Assembly (NCBI RefSeq): GCF_000420725.1
Contig: NZ_ATVM01000013.1
Span: forward strand, 1-64,000
DNA length: 64,000 nucleotides
Reading direction: 5' to 3'
DNA from: Marinococcus halotolerans DSM 16375
GTDB taxonomy: Bacteria > Bacillota > Bacilli > Bacillales > Marinococcaceae
Within the stretch, counting starts at the first letter, position 1. Every line of letters starts with the position of its first letter. Below the pieces are notes generated by a model, which was not told where the DNA came from, did not search any database, and saw only the letters and a program-made list of their open reading frames with translations. A program made the position numbers and the translations under genes. Shown piece by piece: positions 1-8,254 of this stretch.

Positions 1-265
1 AGAGGTTAATAATATCCCGCTGGGATATCCCCTCATTCAGGTACGCTTCCACAGCTTCTTGTTTCCATTCCGGGGGATACCGCTTCCACTGGGTGGCTTT
101 CGTCAGCGCTTCGGCTCCATGGCGTTCGTACCGATCGATCCATCCCCTTAACGTCTTTTCGTTGATGTCCCAATGACGACAAAACTCAGCCATATTCATT
201 GTCCTCTGATCAAAAGCGTGGATGATTTCTATTTTCTGCTCGGTCGTATATCCTCGATAAGGCAT
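1..265 (-). CDS. IS3-type transposase OrfA, helix-turn-helix protein (3' end outside window)
   Basis: An open frame starts with ATG at 265 and runs off the left edge after 88 codons. The product begins MPYRGYTTEQKIEII and carries a helix-turn-helix of the transposase type (MAEFCRHWDINEKTLRGWI), then a basic WKRYPPEWKQEAVEAYL stretch and a second predicted helix-turn-helix. In IS3-type elements this protein binds the terminal repeats, and the catalytic DDE domain comes from OrfB by -1 frameshifting. OrfB cannot be seen here. The next chromosomal gene starts 178 bases away in the opposite direction. Confidence 0.75.
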   Translation of the reverse strand, partial: MPYRGYTTEQKIEIIHAFDQRTMNMAEFCRHWDINEKTLRGWIDRYERHGAEALTKATQWKRYPPEWKQEAVEAYLNEGISQRDIINL

Positions 266-269
266 AAAA

Positions 270-332
270 ATGCTCCCCTCTAAGCAAAACAGATGATTTA
301 TTTCATCTGTCTACTTAAAGGGGAGCATATCA
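270..332 (-). repeat. IS terminal region with nested inverted repeats
   Basis: ATGCTCCCCT (270-279) pairs with AGGGGAGCAT (319-328). Inside it ACAGATGA (289-296) pairs with TCATCTGT (303-310). The outer copy is the presumed element end. The nested pair lies just upstream of the transposase start and could fold in RNA to limit read-through expression of the transposase, which is inference. Confidence 0.6.
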
Positions 333-442
333 CCTCATATGCCCCCTGTTTATTAAAAATATTAATTAATTATATTATATATATTTGTTTTTATAATAAA
401 AAGTCCAGGAGTACAATAGCATTAACAATTAGGAGTTGAAGA

Positions 443-1438
443 ATGATGAAACGACTTGTTTCTTCCGTTCCAATGCTATGGCCCGGACTCATCTTTACCT
501 TTATTGCTGCTGTACTCAGCAGTGCACTTGCAGAGATCGCTCCCTTCTCAGCGATGGGGGCACTCGTTACTGCAATACTTTTAGGTGTATTTTGGCGGTT
601 TACTGCCGGCGTACCTGAGCGGGCGCTTTCGGGGATCACTTTTTCAAGCAGGCATTTGCTCCGCCTCGGCATTATTTTCCTCGGTGCGCGCCTGCATCTA
701 GGAGATATTTACGAAGCCGGGTTTAACGCTTTTTTTATTGCTGCTTCCGGTTTGCTAATTACGCTTCTCTTTATTTACTTTGCTGCCAAAGCTTTAAGGA
801 TAGATAAAACACTCAGCCTGTTAACAGCCTGCGGTACAGCTATCTGCGGAGCTTCAGCTATCGCAGCCATCGCACCAATTGTAAAAGCAGAACAAAAAAC
901 AACTACTGCGAGCATCGCGATTATTGCAGTTGTTGGGACTATTTTTTCCATTTCCTATACTTTTCTATTTCCATTTCTGGGGATGAACGCGTATGAATAC
1001 GGTGTTTTGTCCGGCGGGACTCTTCATGAAGTGGCTCACGCAATAGCAGCATCCGAAGCAGGAGGTACAGTGTCGGAGGACCACGCCCTGATAATCAAAT
1101 TAACGAGAGTCGCACTTCTAATCCCAGTAGCACTTGCAGTGGCCACGCTTCAAAGCCGCAAAGAAAACCGGGGTTCACATGCGATCCCGGTGCCCTGGTT
1201 TATTTTCGGATTTTTAGCAGTGAGCCTGGCCAATACCTTTAATCTGCTCAGCGATTCCGCAGCTGCTTTTATGGTCTCAGCTTCATATGTTTTCCTGGGC
1301 ATGGCAATGGCTGGCTTTGGTATGCAGATGCCTGCCGCGTCTTTTAAAACAATTAGTTTAAAAATGTTTATCGTGACAATATGCGGTTCGCTTTTATTAT
1401 CTTTTCTCGGCTACGTGCTTATCGAAGCTATGCTTTAA
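443..1438 (+). CDS. YeiH/UPF0324-family putative sulfate exporter-type membrane protein
   Basis: A 331-residue integral membrane protein of the YeiH (UPF0324, PSE) family, proposed to export sulfate or related anions. About ten hydrophobic segments are visible, together with family signatures such as HLLRLGIIFLGARL near residue 72, CGTAICGASAIAAIAP near 130 and GGTLHEVAHAIAA near 192. The ATG at 443 follows AGGAG at 431-435 with seven bases between; an adjacent second ATG is possible. The LysR regulator often found beside this family is absent, and an IS end lies just upstream. The substrate is not proven by sequence. Confidence 0.85.
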   Translation: MMKRLVSSVPMLWPGLIFTFIAAVLSSALAEIAPFSAMGALVTAILLGVFWRFTAGVPERALSGITFSSRHLLRLGIIFLGARLHLGDIYEAGFNAFFIAASGLLITLLFIYFAAKALRIDKTLSLLTACGTAICGASAIAAIAPIVKAEQKTTTASIAIIAVVGTIFSISYTFLFPFLGMNAYEYGVLSGGTLHEVAHAIAASEAGGTVSEDHALIIKLTRVALLIPVALAVATLQSRKENRGSHAIPVPWFIFGFLAVSLANTFNLLSDSAAAFMVSASYVFLGMAMAGFGMQMPAASFKTISLKMFIVTICGSLLLSFLGYVLIEAML

Positions 1439-1519
1439 TCTGACCGGCGCTGCAGCATCCGTTTGAAGCAGCTGTTTACAGGGTAAACAGTTATATTCAC
1501 ACTATCGCGGAGGCTGACC

Positions 1520-2389
1520 ATGAAATTTTCAGGCACGATTTTAGTAGTACTGGCCGCGATACTATGGGGTATTTCAGGTGGATTGGCAGATATACTTTTA
1601 CATAAGGGCTGGGACCCGTTAGTCATTTCCTTTTACCGGGGAGCCGTTGGTTTTGTCTGTATTTTTATATGGTTCCTTTTACGGATTCGAAAGACCGGAT
1701 CCCCCTCCACCCGATTATTTATATGGGCTGCTCTCGCCGGGGCGGGCGTCGCCGGCAATTTCACCTTTTACTTCCTCAGTATTGAGGCCTCAAGCGTAGC
1801 CATCGCTGCCACGCTAATGTATACCGCACCTATATTTGTATTTTTGATTTCTTTTTTTCTAAAGCAGGAATCCTCTACTTTTTTCAAGTGGGGATGTATT
1901 GCAGTAGTGCTTGTAGGAATTTTCCTCCTGACAGGTGCTTATGACACGGGCGGTTCTTCGGTTACACTTGCAGGCGCCGCTGCCGGCCTTGGGGCCGGTC
2001 TTTCGTATGCGTTGTTTATTTTCGGATTTAAATACGCCTCTGCAGTCGGCAGGCCCGAAACCTCTTTAACGATCGCTTTTTTTGTTTTTTGTGTAATTCT
2101 TTTGATGTTTGTCGACCAACAGGAAGCAGTATCTGTTTTGACCTCCAGTGACATTGGGTGGTTCCTGCTGCTCGGGCTCGTTGGTGCAGGCATTTCCTTT
2201 GTACTGTATGTTATCGGCATAAAGCTGACGACCCCGGTTACTGCTTCAATGGTTGCCATGGCAGAGCCGGTCACTGCTTCTTTGTTTGGAGTAGTTCTGC
2301 TTGGAGACAGCCTGGCAATCATTCAGGCATTGGGCATCGTTATTATTCTGGTTTCCATTACTGCGTTCAGCGTGCGCCAGTCTGCCTAA
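1520..2389 (+). CDS. EamA-family (DMT superfamily) transporter
   Basis: A 289-residue drug/metabolite-transporter-type protein with two EamA halves, each with about five transmembrane segments. It starts ILVVLAAILWGISGGLADIL, and the second half carries the typical PVTASMVAMAEPVTASLFG end motif near residue 240. GCGGAGG lies just before the ATG at 1520. It is 80 bases downstream of the YeiH-type gene in the same direction, and a terminator starts at its stop codon, so the two may form one transcript. EamA proteins usually export metabolites or amino acids; the substrate cannot be told. Confidence 0.85.
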   Translation: MKFSGTILVVLAAILWGISGGLADILLHKGWDPLVISFYRGAVGFVCIFIWFLLRIRKTGSPSTRLFIWAALAGAGVAGNFTFYFLSIEASSVAIAATLMYTAPIFVFLISFFLKQESSTFFKWGCIAVVLVGIFLLTGAYDTGGSSVTLAGAAAGLGAGLSYALFIFGFKYASAVGRPETSLTIAFFVFCVILLMFVDQQEAVSVLTSSDIGWFLLLGLVGAGISFVLYVIGIKLTTPVTASMVAMAEPVTASLFGVVLLGDSLAIIQALGIVIILVSITAFSVRQSA

Positions 2390-2420
2390 AAAAGCAGCTC
2401 CCGGGAGGGGGGCTGCTTTT
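2390..2420 (+). terminator. Rho-independent terminator after EamA gene
   Basis: AAAGCAGC pairs with GCTGCTTTT around a GC-rich loop and ends in a T run. It begins at the EamA stop codon. Confidence 0.8.
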
Positions 2421-2546
2421 CGTTGTTCAGCAGGTGTCAATTTAAGTTTCAAAATAATCCAGCATATAAGCTTCGTTATTTATTTCCCCCGGCCCTCCCC
2501 TCTCGATACCTTGCCTAAATGTGCATTTCTTTATTTTAAAAATAAT

Positions 2547-2577
2547 AAAAAAGCCTCCTGCATATAAGCAGAGAGAC
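2547..2577 (-). terminator. Probable terminator of the 48-residue membrane protein gene
   Basis: On the minus strand CTCTCTGC, a six-base loop and GCAGGAGG form an imperfect stem with wobble pairs, followed by six T. It lies just past the stop of the small gene at 2594-2740. Confidence 0.5.
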
Positions 2578-2593
2578 CTGTACGGCACGTATA

Positions 2594-2740
2594 TTATAAA
2601 AAACTGATGGAGGTAATAGATTTCATAATCTGCTGCACGCCTGTCAGCACGGTCGGCATTTGCTCAATATTCATAAACGGCACAATAATATAAAACATAG
2701 AAAGTCCCATTACCATCATTAATACAATTGGGTTTCGCAA
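2594..2740 (-). CDS. Small membrane protein, 48 residues (TTG start)
   Basis: A 48-codon frame starts with TTG at 2740, preceded by AGAGGT with seven bases of spacing, and ends TAA. The product starts MRNPIVLMMVMGLSMFYIIV. It has one or two hydrophobic segments (about residues 4-22, and a weaker one at 30-47) and resembles the many single-span peptides of Bacillaceae. A terminator-like hairpin follows. No family was recognised. Support comes from the ribosome site, the terminator and the membrane-like composition; the non-ATG start means gene finders may miss it. Confidence 0.55.
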   Translation of the reverse strand: MRNPIVLMMVMGLSMFYIIVPFMNIEQMPTVLTGVQQIMKSITSISFL

Positions 2741-2885
2741 ATTGCAGACCTCTTTTCCCCGTAATAATTAATTAAATACTATCATATCAACCCAAATACG
2801 ATTTTTGTGTTTTATTATCCACTTGTAACTTAAACGTAATTTCTTTAATCTTTTGTTCATCAAATGGTTATTTTTGTTATTTAAT

Positions 2886-3134
2886 TTATCCGGAATTCGT
2901 TCTTTGCTGGCTCCATGGGATTTTAAAACCCACAAGTTCAATTTGCAGCTGATCGATACGTTTGGTCTGGCCCTCTACATACCCGTGATCATGAAGAACA
3001 TTAATAATTTCCTGTATTTCTTCCCACTGTTCATTGCTAGCTGTATAAGGCACTTCCAAAATAACAATGTCATCATGCTCTTCTACTGTAGAACAAAACT
3101 GATGATTTTTAACCCAATTCATACCTCTCCCCAT
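2886..3134 (-). CDS. Conserved-looking small acidic protein, function unknown
   Basis: An 82-residue protein read from ATG at 3134, eight bases after GGAGG; an upstream TTG in the same frame would overlap this ribosome site and is less likely. The sequence (MGRGMNWVKNHQFCSTVEEH...) has a predicted alpha/beta pattern with an acidic middle and no membrane segment. Base composition and spacing look like a real gene, but I do not recognise the family. It is monocistronic between a small membrane protein gene and the divergent brnQ leader. Confidence 0.6.
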   Translation of the reverse strand: MGRGMNWVKNHQFCSTVEEHDDIVILEVPYTASNEQWEEIQEIINVLHDHGYVEGQTKRIDQLQIELVGFKIPWSQQRTNSG

Positions 3135-3431
3135 AGTTCTCGCCTCCAAGTGATATTGGACCTATGCATATATACCCTATTATAAACGATATACACTTAA
3201 AATCATTAATATCCCTAATTTTCCTTCTAATTTTTTATAATTTTTCTGCGTATCCGTTTTCAGCAATTTTTGTTGTTTTTATGCATGTTTACAGTTTACT
3301 TTCAGTCAGATCCGCGTTACATTGTAGAATGATTATTAATCTTACATAATGCTTTACCGTATATAGTCATTTTCTCACAAGGTGAGCCAAGTGCAGCATG
3401 ATATTTCAGGGACTCTCTTAAGAATTTGACT

Positions 3432-3457
3432 CGTTTCCTTTTGGAAGCGGGTTTTTT
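3432..3457 (+). terminator. Terminator-like hairpin in the brnQ leader (possible attenuator)
   Basis: CGTTTCC (3432-3438) and GGAAGCG (3443-3449) form a seven-pair stem with a TTTT loop, then GG and six T. No gene ends just upstream on this strand, and brnQ starts 42 bases downstream. That suggests transcription attenuation in a leader covering roughly 3350-3460. T-box (GGGTGGNACCGCG) and S-box landmarks are absent, so the effector is unknown. Confidence 0.5.
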
Positions 3458-3498
3458 GCGTTGTGTGGCGATCTTACTTACACTCAGGAGGCGCTGGT

Positions 3499-4824
3499 AT
3501 GAAAAAGTCGCGTATTCTTTTTATCGGTTTTATGCTTTTCTCGTTATTTTTTGGAGCGGGTAATTTAATCTTCCCGCCATTTCTTGGTTATTCTGCAGGT
3601 GACAATTTCACTTCTGCTATCCTTGGTTTTCTATTTACAGGAGTACTTCTCCCCATCCTTGCTATTTTGGCAGTCGTGCAGGCACGACACGGACTTATCA
3701 GCATGGGAAGCAGAGTCCATCCCATGTTCGGCCTGTTGTTTGCTGTACTGATTTATTTATCCATCGGAGCTTTATATGGAATTCCCAGGGCTGCTAACGT
3801 TGCCTATGAAATCGGTTTTGTGCCAGCAGCGGGTATCGGGACCTGGTGGACACTTTTACTTTTCTCCTTAATCTTTTTCACAGTTGCTCTCTGGCTGAGC
3901 TTAAATCCTGAAAAAATAGTCGATCGCCTGGGCCAATGGCTGACGCCTATTCTATTCGTTACTTTAGCCGCTCTATTTGTACGGGCATTTTTTATTTTCG
4001 ATACAAATTCTTCTTCAGCTGAAGCCCCTTATAATAATTCTCCTTTTATTGGAGGATTTCTAGAAGGGTATCTGACGATGGATGCTCTCGGTGCCCTTGC
4101 CTTCGGAATGGTGATTGTTAACAGCCTGCGCACCCACGGGGCGTCTTCTAAACGTGAACTGATGTCCGGCGCTGCAGCAGCTACTGCAGTAGCTGGGATC
4201 GGCCTTTCTATAGTCTATGTTTCGCTTGGATGGATCGGTGCCCGGATGTCACAGCAGGAAGGGATTACTGACGGGGCCGGCATTCTTGAACCTGCCGCAG
4301 CCATGCTTTTCGGACCATCCGGCAGCTTCTTTTTTGGTGTGATCGTTCTGCTTGCCTGCCTGACCACCAGCGTCGGCCTGATAACGGCATGCTCTGAATT
4401 TTTTCACAGCATAATGCCCCGCATTGCCTATAAATCGTTTGTCGTTCTTTTTACATTTATCGGGATGCTGGTTACTAATTTAGGATTGTCTTTAATTTTA
4501 AGCATCGCAGTTCCTTTACTCGTATTTATTTATCCGCTTGCTATTGTACTCATCGTACTTTCACTTCTGCGCCCTGTTATTGGTGAAGGTTCACTAATGT
4601 ATCAGCTTTCAATTATCTTTACAGGGATCTTTGCGCTTTACGAAGGGCTTTCAAGTATAGGAGTCTTTGTCCCGGCTGTCACAAGTATTCTTCAGACCTC
4701 GCCGTTTTTTGAGCAGGGACTCGGCTGGGTGGTGCCTGCGTTTATCGGAGCTGCCGCCGGATATCTTCTCGACAGGCTTATGCCTTCCCACTCCACGCAA
4801 AAGACTTCCTTTCATGAAAAATAA
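3499..4824 (+). CDS. brnQ: Branched-chain amino acid transporter, BrnQ/LIVCS family
   Basis: A 441-residue cation-coupled carrier for leucine, isoleucine and valine. The start MKKSRILFIGFMLFSLFFGA followed by GNLIFPPFLG is the BrnQ signature. About twelve transmembrane segments follow, and the family stretch ALAFGMVIVNSLR lies near residue 200. The ATG at 3499 follows CAGGAGG with good spacing; an upstream ATG at 3463 has no ribosome site. The gene is preceded by a terminator-like hairpin that may attenuate transcription, and ends at a bidirectional terminator shared with the convergent channel gene. Confidence 0.92.
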   Translation: MKKSRILFIGFMLFSLFFGAGNLIFPPFLGYSAGDNFTSAILGFLFTGVLLPILAILAVVQARHGLISMGSRVHPMFGLLFAVLIYLSIGALYGIPRAANVAYEIGFVPAAGIGTWWTLLLFSLIFFTVALWLSLNPEKIVDRLGQWLTPILFVTLAALFVRAFFIFDTNSSSAEAPYNNSPFIGGFLEGYLTMDALGALAFGMVIVNSLRTHGASSKRELMSGAAAATAVAGIGLSIVYVSLGWIGARMSQQEGITDGAGILEPAAAMLFGPSGSFFFGVIVLLACLTTSVGLITACSEFFHSIMPRIAYKSFVVLFTFIGMLVTNLGLSLILSIAVPLLVFIYPLAIVLIVLSLLRPVIGEGSLMYQLSIIFTGIFALYEGLSSIGVFVPAVTSILQTSPFFEQGLGWVVPAFIGAAAGYLLDRLMPSHSTQKTSFHEK

Positions 4825-4832
4825 TATCCCAT

Positions 4833-4867
4833 AAAAAAACTGCCCCTTTTTCAGGAGCAGTTTTTTC
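4833..4867. terminator. Bidirectional terminator between brnQ and the FNT channel gene
   Basis: AAAAAACTGC and GCAGTTTTTT form the stem, with A and T runs on both sides. It serves the two convergent genes. Confidence 0.85.
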
Positions 4868-5706
4868 TATTCAATACCGTCGCTATCACGAAGTTCTTCC
4901 CTGTAGGCAAACAAGAACAGCAGAGAAACAAGGAGGGCTCCGCCGATTAAATTTCCAATACTTGCCGGTATTAAATTAAACAACAGGTATTCATACCAGG
5001 CATACTCAGTATCTGCAAATACCCCCATGCTGAAGTAGCCCATGTTCGCCGCGCTGTGCTGAAAATTACCGGCCACAAATAGAATGACCGGAAGCGCAGT
5101 CGCCACTACTTTACCTGTAACATCTCTCGCAGCTGTCGTGAGAAACGATGCCATGCCGATTAACCAGTTAGCCAGAATACCGGACAAAACGACCTGGAAC
5201 CAACCAATTCCGCCAGAATCTTTAAATTTCATCTTGTCCGATAGATACACCTGCAACTCTCCGTAAAATTCCGAAGTCAAGGAGCCGGAAAGCTGAATGA
5301 CTGCTGCAACGAATAATGCACCGACAATATTGCCGATGTAAGTAGCAAGCCAGAACCTTGCAATAGGCATAAAGTAGACACTCGGCTTTCGGAATAAGTA
5401 ACTCGGAAGTAGAATGTTAATTTCTGTAAATAATACAGCGCCGGATAAAAATACCATGACATAAGCTGCCGTAAAACCAAGTCCTGACAATAGATAGTAC
5501 AGCCCTTTCGCTTCTACGCCTGTTGCAAGGAGAATCGAAAATACCGCCCCGAAGGTCATGAACGATCCTGCCAGTATCGCCAGCAGAAATTGCGCTTTGA
5601 ATTCCTTACTTAAGTGGTTGCGTCCATTTTCTCCAAACGCCTGTACCACCTCGGGCGGTTCTTTATACTGCCGGTCGGTTGCCCCGAGCTTTTGTTCTTT
5701 CGGCAT
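4867..5706 (-). CDS. Formate/nitrite transporter (FNT) family channel
   Basis: A 279-residue membrane protein of the FocA/NirC family, which forms pentameric channels for formate, nitrite or similar monovalent anions. Six transmembrane segments are visible. The family motif GNFQHSAANMGYFSMG near residue 213 contains the conserved pore histidine seen as EHSVANM in FocA. The N-terminus is a hydrophilic tail of about 35 residues. GGAGA precedes the ATG at 5706. It stands alone between a terminator and the Fe-alcohol dehydrogenase gene. Formate and nitrite cannot be distinguished by sequence. Confidence 0.88.
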   Translation of the reverse strand: MPKEQKLGATDRQYKEPPEVVQAFGENGRNHLSKEFKAQFLLAILAGSFMTFGAVFSILLATGVEAKGLYYLLSGLGFTAAYVMVFLSGAVLFTEINILLPSYLFRKPSVYFMPIARFWLATYIGNIVGALFVAAVIQLSGSLTSEFYGELQVYLSDKMKFKDSGGIGWFQVVLSGILANWLIGMASFLTTAARDVTGKVVATALPVILFVAGNFQHSAANMGYFSMGVFADTEYAWYEYLLFNLIPASIGNLIGGALLVSLLFLFAYREELRDSDGIE

Positions 5707-5754
5707 AACACATCTCTCCTTCTCCTGATCTCTGCCGCAGGAGCAGTACCAAAG

Positions 5755-5777
5755 GAAAAACCCCGAAACAATCGGGG
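5755..5777 (-). terminator. Terminator after iron-containing alcohol dehydrogenase
   Basis: On the minus strand CCCGA and TCGGG arms close a short loop and are followed by TTTTT. Confidence 0.8.
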
Positions 5778-5805
5778 CTTCCGGTTCATCTTTTTTCCTT
5801 TATAC

Positions 5806-6978
5806 TCAGCCTTTTACCAGAGCTTCTTTTCCGTAATACGAAGCCTTGAACAAGTCCTTCATCTGTTCGAAGGAGGTTTCCCGTGGATTGGTGCCGGTAC
5901 ATGGATCGCTTAGTGCATTTTGAGCCATTGTATCCAGATGCTCTTCGAAATCTTTTTCAGGGACACCGAATTCTTCAAGCGTAACAGCTAATCCTAAATC
6001 TTTGTTGAGTTCAAAAATATACTCTACAAGCGAATCTGTCAATTCTTTATCTGTCTGCCCTTTTAAATGCAGGCGACGCGCAATTTCTGCATAGCGGTCT
6101 TCTACCACTGCACGGTTGAACTCAATGACATACGGAAGATAGATCGCATTGGCATAGCCGTGGGGAATATCAAACGTAGGTCCGCTTTTATGAGCGAGAC
6201 TGTGCACATTTCCAAGTACCGCGTTCGCAAATGCCATACCGGCCATCGCCTGAATGCTGTGCATCTGCTTTCCGGCTTCATGATCGCCGTTATACGATGC
6301 TTTCAAATTATCTTTAATCACTTCGGCACCGCCGAGAGCAAGAATGTTAGTATATAACGTCCGCGGCTTAGCTACGTAAGATTCAATAGTATGGGTGAAA
6401 GCATCCATACCCGTGTAAGCGGCAATATGCTTCGGCAGATCTTCCACCATGACAGGGTCAATAATAGCAATGTCCGGTGTCAGGCCAAAGTCTGCAAGCG
6501 GATACTTGACGTTTGTTTTTTCGTCCGCCACTACTGAAAGGTTGGAAACTTCAGAACCGCTGCCGCTTGTCGTAGGAATGCCGGCAAATTTCGCCTTCTG
6601 GCGGAGACGCGGCAATTCAAAAGGCTTCGTGGCATCCTCAAAGGAAAGCTCAGGATGCTCGTAAAAGAGCCACATCGCTTTAGCGGCGTCCATTGCGGAA
6701 CCACCGCCGATACCTATAATCCAGTCAGGAGCAAAGGAACGCATTTCTTCCGCTCCTTCTTTAACCATTTTTGCAGTTGGTTCTGTATTATACCCTTCCA
6801 GAACTTCAGTTTCGATGCCTGCTGCAGCAAGATGCTCCTGGATGCGGTTTAAATTACCGTTTTTTTTCACTGAGCCGCCGCCAATAACGAGCGTGGCTTT
6901 TTTTCCTTCAAATGTGCGCAGTACTTCAAGCGCATTATCTTCAAAATAGATGTCTCTTGGAATCGTAAATCTGCTCAT
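5806..6978 (-). CDS. Iron-containing alcohol dehydrogenase
   Basis: A 390-residue group III (Fe) alcohol dehydrogenase that interconverts alcohols and aldehydes or ketones with NAD(P). The dinucleotide motif GIGGGSAMDAAK lies at residues 89-100. Metal ligands expected from FucO align as Asp192 and His196 in GMDAFTHTIE, His259 in GNVHS and His273 in IPHGYANA. AAGGAGG precedes the ATG at 6978. It is a single gene with its own terminator. Substrate could be butanol, ethanol, lactaldehyde or others. All ligands are present, so it should be active. Confidence 0.9.
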   Translation of the reverse strand: MSRFTIPRDIYFEDNALEVLRTFEGKKATLVIGGGSVKKNGNLNRIQEHLAAAGIETEVLEGYNTEPTAKMVKEGAEEMRSFAPDWIIGIGGGSAMDAAKAMWLFYEHPELSFEDATKPFELPRLRQKAKFAGIPTTSGSGSEVSNLSVVADEKTNVKYPLADFGLTPDIAIIDPVMVEDLPKHIAAYTGMDAFTHTIESYVAKPRTLYTNILALGGAEVIKDNLKASYNGDHEAGKQMHSIQAMAGMAFANAVLGNVHSLAHKSGPTFDIPHGYANAIYLPYVIEFNRAVVEDRYAEIARRLHLKGQTDKELTDSLVEYIFELNKDLGLAVTLEEFGVPEKDFEEHLDTMAQNALSDPCTGTNPRETSFEQMKDLFKASYYGKEALVKG

Positions 6979-7114
6979 TGGTGAAGCCTCCTTGTTGTTT
7001 TAAGCTAAACGAAGATGTCTGGTGTGATTGATGCACATCTATTTTAACTACAAGTTAAGCTTTTCCTTTTAGCCGGACATATTAAACATCAAAGAGGTAT
7101 TCCCCCGGGTATAA

Positions 7115-7150
7115 GCATAAAAAAAGACCCGGGAGCGGGCCTTTTTATGC
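7115..7150 (-). terminator. Terminator of the acidic repeat protein gene
   Basis: GCATAAAAA...AGACCCG pairs with CGGGCCTTTTTATGC. It overlaps the stop codon of the acidic protein gene and has a T run on either strand. Confidence 0.75.
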
Positions 7151-8203
7151 AGACTCATCTTTTGCAAGTGCGCTGTTCAAGTCTTTTTTGACACTTTCCA
7201 TGACCTCAGACTTAATTTCATTCAACAGATCACTTTCAGAATCCCCGATCAGCTCATTACGCAGCTGTTGCACGAGCTCCTGCTTTACATCTTCATATAA
7301 ATCATCTTTTAGTTCGTCAATCAGCGAATGCTTTACGTCTTCGAGGAGTTGGCTGGTCGCTTCTTTGGAAATAAACGAAGAACCTTCTTTTGTATTGTCC
7401 TCTTCGGCTGCAGGTTCTTCCTGTTCCACTTCACCACTGTTTTCTTCTGTTTCTTCTTCGTGATCTTCTGACGAACTCTCCTGTCCCTGCGAAGAGTCTG
7501 CTTCTTCTTGCGTATCGTCTTCTTCTGCAGCAGGCTCTTCCTGTTCTTCTTCATCTGACGTTTCTTGTTCACTGCTGTCCGCTTCTGAAGAATCTTCATC
7601 CGCATCTTCCTCACTGTCTGCCGCTTCCTGCTCTTGTTCCTCAGAAGCCTCTCCTGTATTTTCTTCGGACTGCTCCCCGCTTTCGCCGCTGTTAACCTCA
7701 GCCATGATTTCATCAATCATTCCTTGTTTATCTGTTGAGGAGAGCTCAAGGCCGCTCTCTTCAGCAAGAGCCTGAATATATTCTATACTCTGCGTATATA
7801 AATCGATTTCTTCATCTTCACCATCTTCATTTGTAATAACCACGTTTGCGTGGTCCTGCTCTTTCTCTTCTTCTGATGAGGCATCCTTCTCATCATTTTC
7901 GCTGCTCGGTTCTTCCTGCTCTTCTTCCTCAGGAAGCTCTTCGTCGCTCTCTTCCTGCTGACCCTGATTTTCTTCGTCTTCCGACTCCTCTTCTTCCCCG
8001 CTGTCTTCGTTTTCCACCTCGTTCATGATTTCATTAATCATGTCCTGTTTTTTAGTAGAAGATAATTCGAGACCGCTTTCTTCGGCAAGAGCTTTTATAT
8101 CTTTCACGCTCATCATGTAAAGATCTACTTCTTCATCTTCTCCGTCCTCATTTGTGATGACAACATTTGCCTGCTCCTCTGATGATTGTTCTTTTTTAGC
8201 CAA
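7145..8203 (-). CDS. Hyperacidic protein with two SAP/Rho-N-like repeats
   Basis: A 352-residue protein dominated by Glu, Asp, Ser and Gln. Two near-identical modules occupy about residues 12-65 and 118-172. Each starts ANVVITNEDGEDEE, continues DLY, then a helical unit such as IKALAEESGLELSSTKKQ ending in (I/M)NEIM. That unit resembles the helix-turn-helix of SAP or Rho N-terminal domains. Between and after the modules lie low-complexity acidic linkers. Residues 275-352 form charged amphipathic helices, possibly a coiled coil. The TTG at 8203, six bases after AGAGGG, is preferred; a TTG at 8221 is possible. No signal peptide or membrane segment. Function unknown; nucleic-acid or partner binding by the SAP-like units is inference. 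Confidence 0.75.
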   Translation of the reverse strand: MAKKEQSSEEQANVVITNEDGEDEEVDLYMMSVKDIKALAEESGLELSSTKKQDMINEIMNEVENEDSGEEEESEDEENQGQQEESDEELPEEEEQEEPSSENDEKDASSEEEKEQDHANVVITNEDGEDEEIDLYTQSIEYIQALAEESGLELSSTDKQGMIDEIMAEVNSGESGEQSEENTGEASEEQEQEAADSEEDADEDSSEADSSEQETSDEEEQEEPAAEEDDTQEEADSSQGQESSSEDHEEETEENSGEVEQEEPAAEEDNTKEGSSFISKEATSQLLEDVKHSLIDELKDDLYEDVKQELVQQLRNELIGDSESDLLNEIKSEVMESVKKDLNSALAKDESA

Positions 8204-8254
8204 TGCAATCCCTCTTTTCAATTCTCTCCATCGAGAATGTATTGTTGTATTTAT

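Larger units (their letters stand above)
1..332 (-). mobile_element. IS3-type insertion sequence, left end (partial)
   Basis: The first 332 bases hold the 5' part of an insertion sequence read on the minus strand: a terminal inverted-repeat region followed by a transposase OrfA reading frame that leaves the window. On the minus strand the element appears to begin at about 332 with TGATATGCTCCCC, which fits the TG-starting ends of IS3-type elements. The other end and any target duplication lie outside the window, so family placement rests on the OrfA-like helix-turn-helix protein and the end sequence. Confidence 0.75.

Noticed and set aside
3164-3349. 61-codon hydrophobic plus-strand frame before brnQ
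   Set aside because: Low complexity in an AT-rich gap, no ribosome site, no following terminator.
3350-3460. T-box or S-box riboswitch before brnQ
   Set aside because: The T-box GGGTGGNACCGCG element and S-box core are absent; only a terminator hairpin is present.
7145-8203. Acidic repeat protein as mis-called antisense of a basic gene
   Set aside because: The opposite frames are shorter and low in complexity. The minus frame has two ordered repeats, a ribosome site and a terminator.
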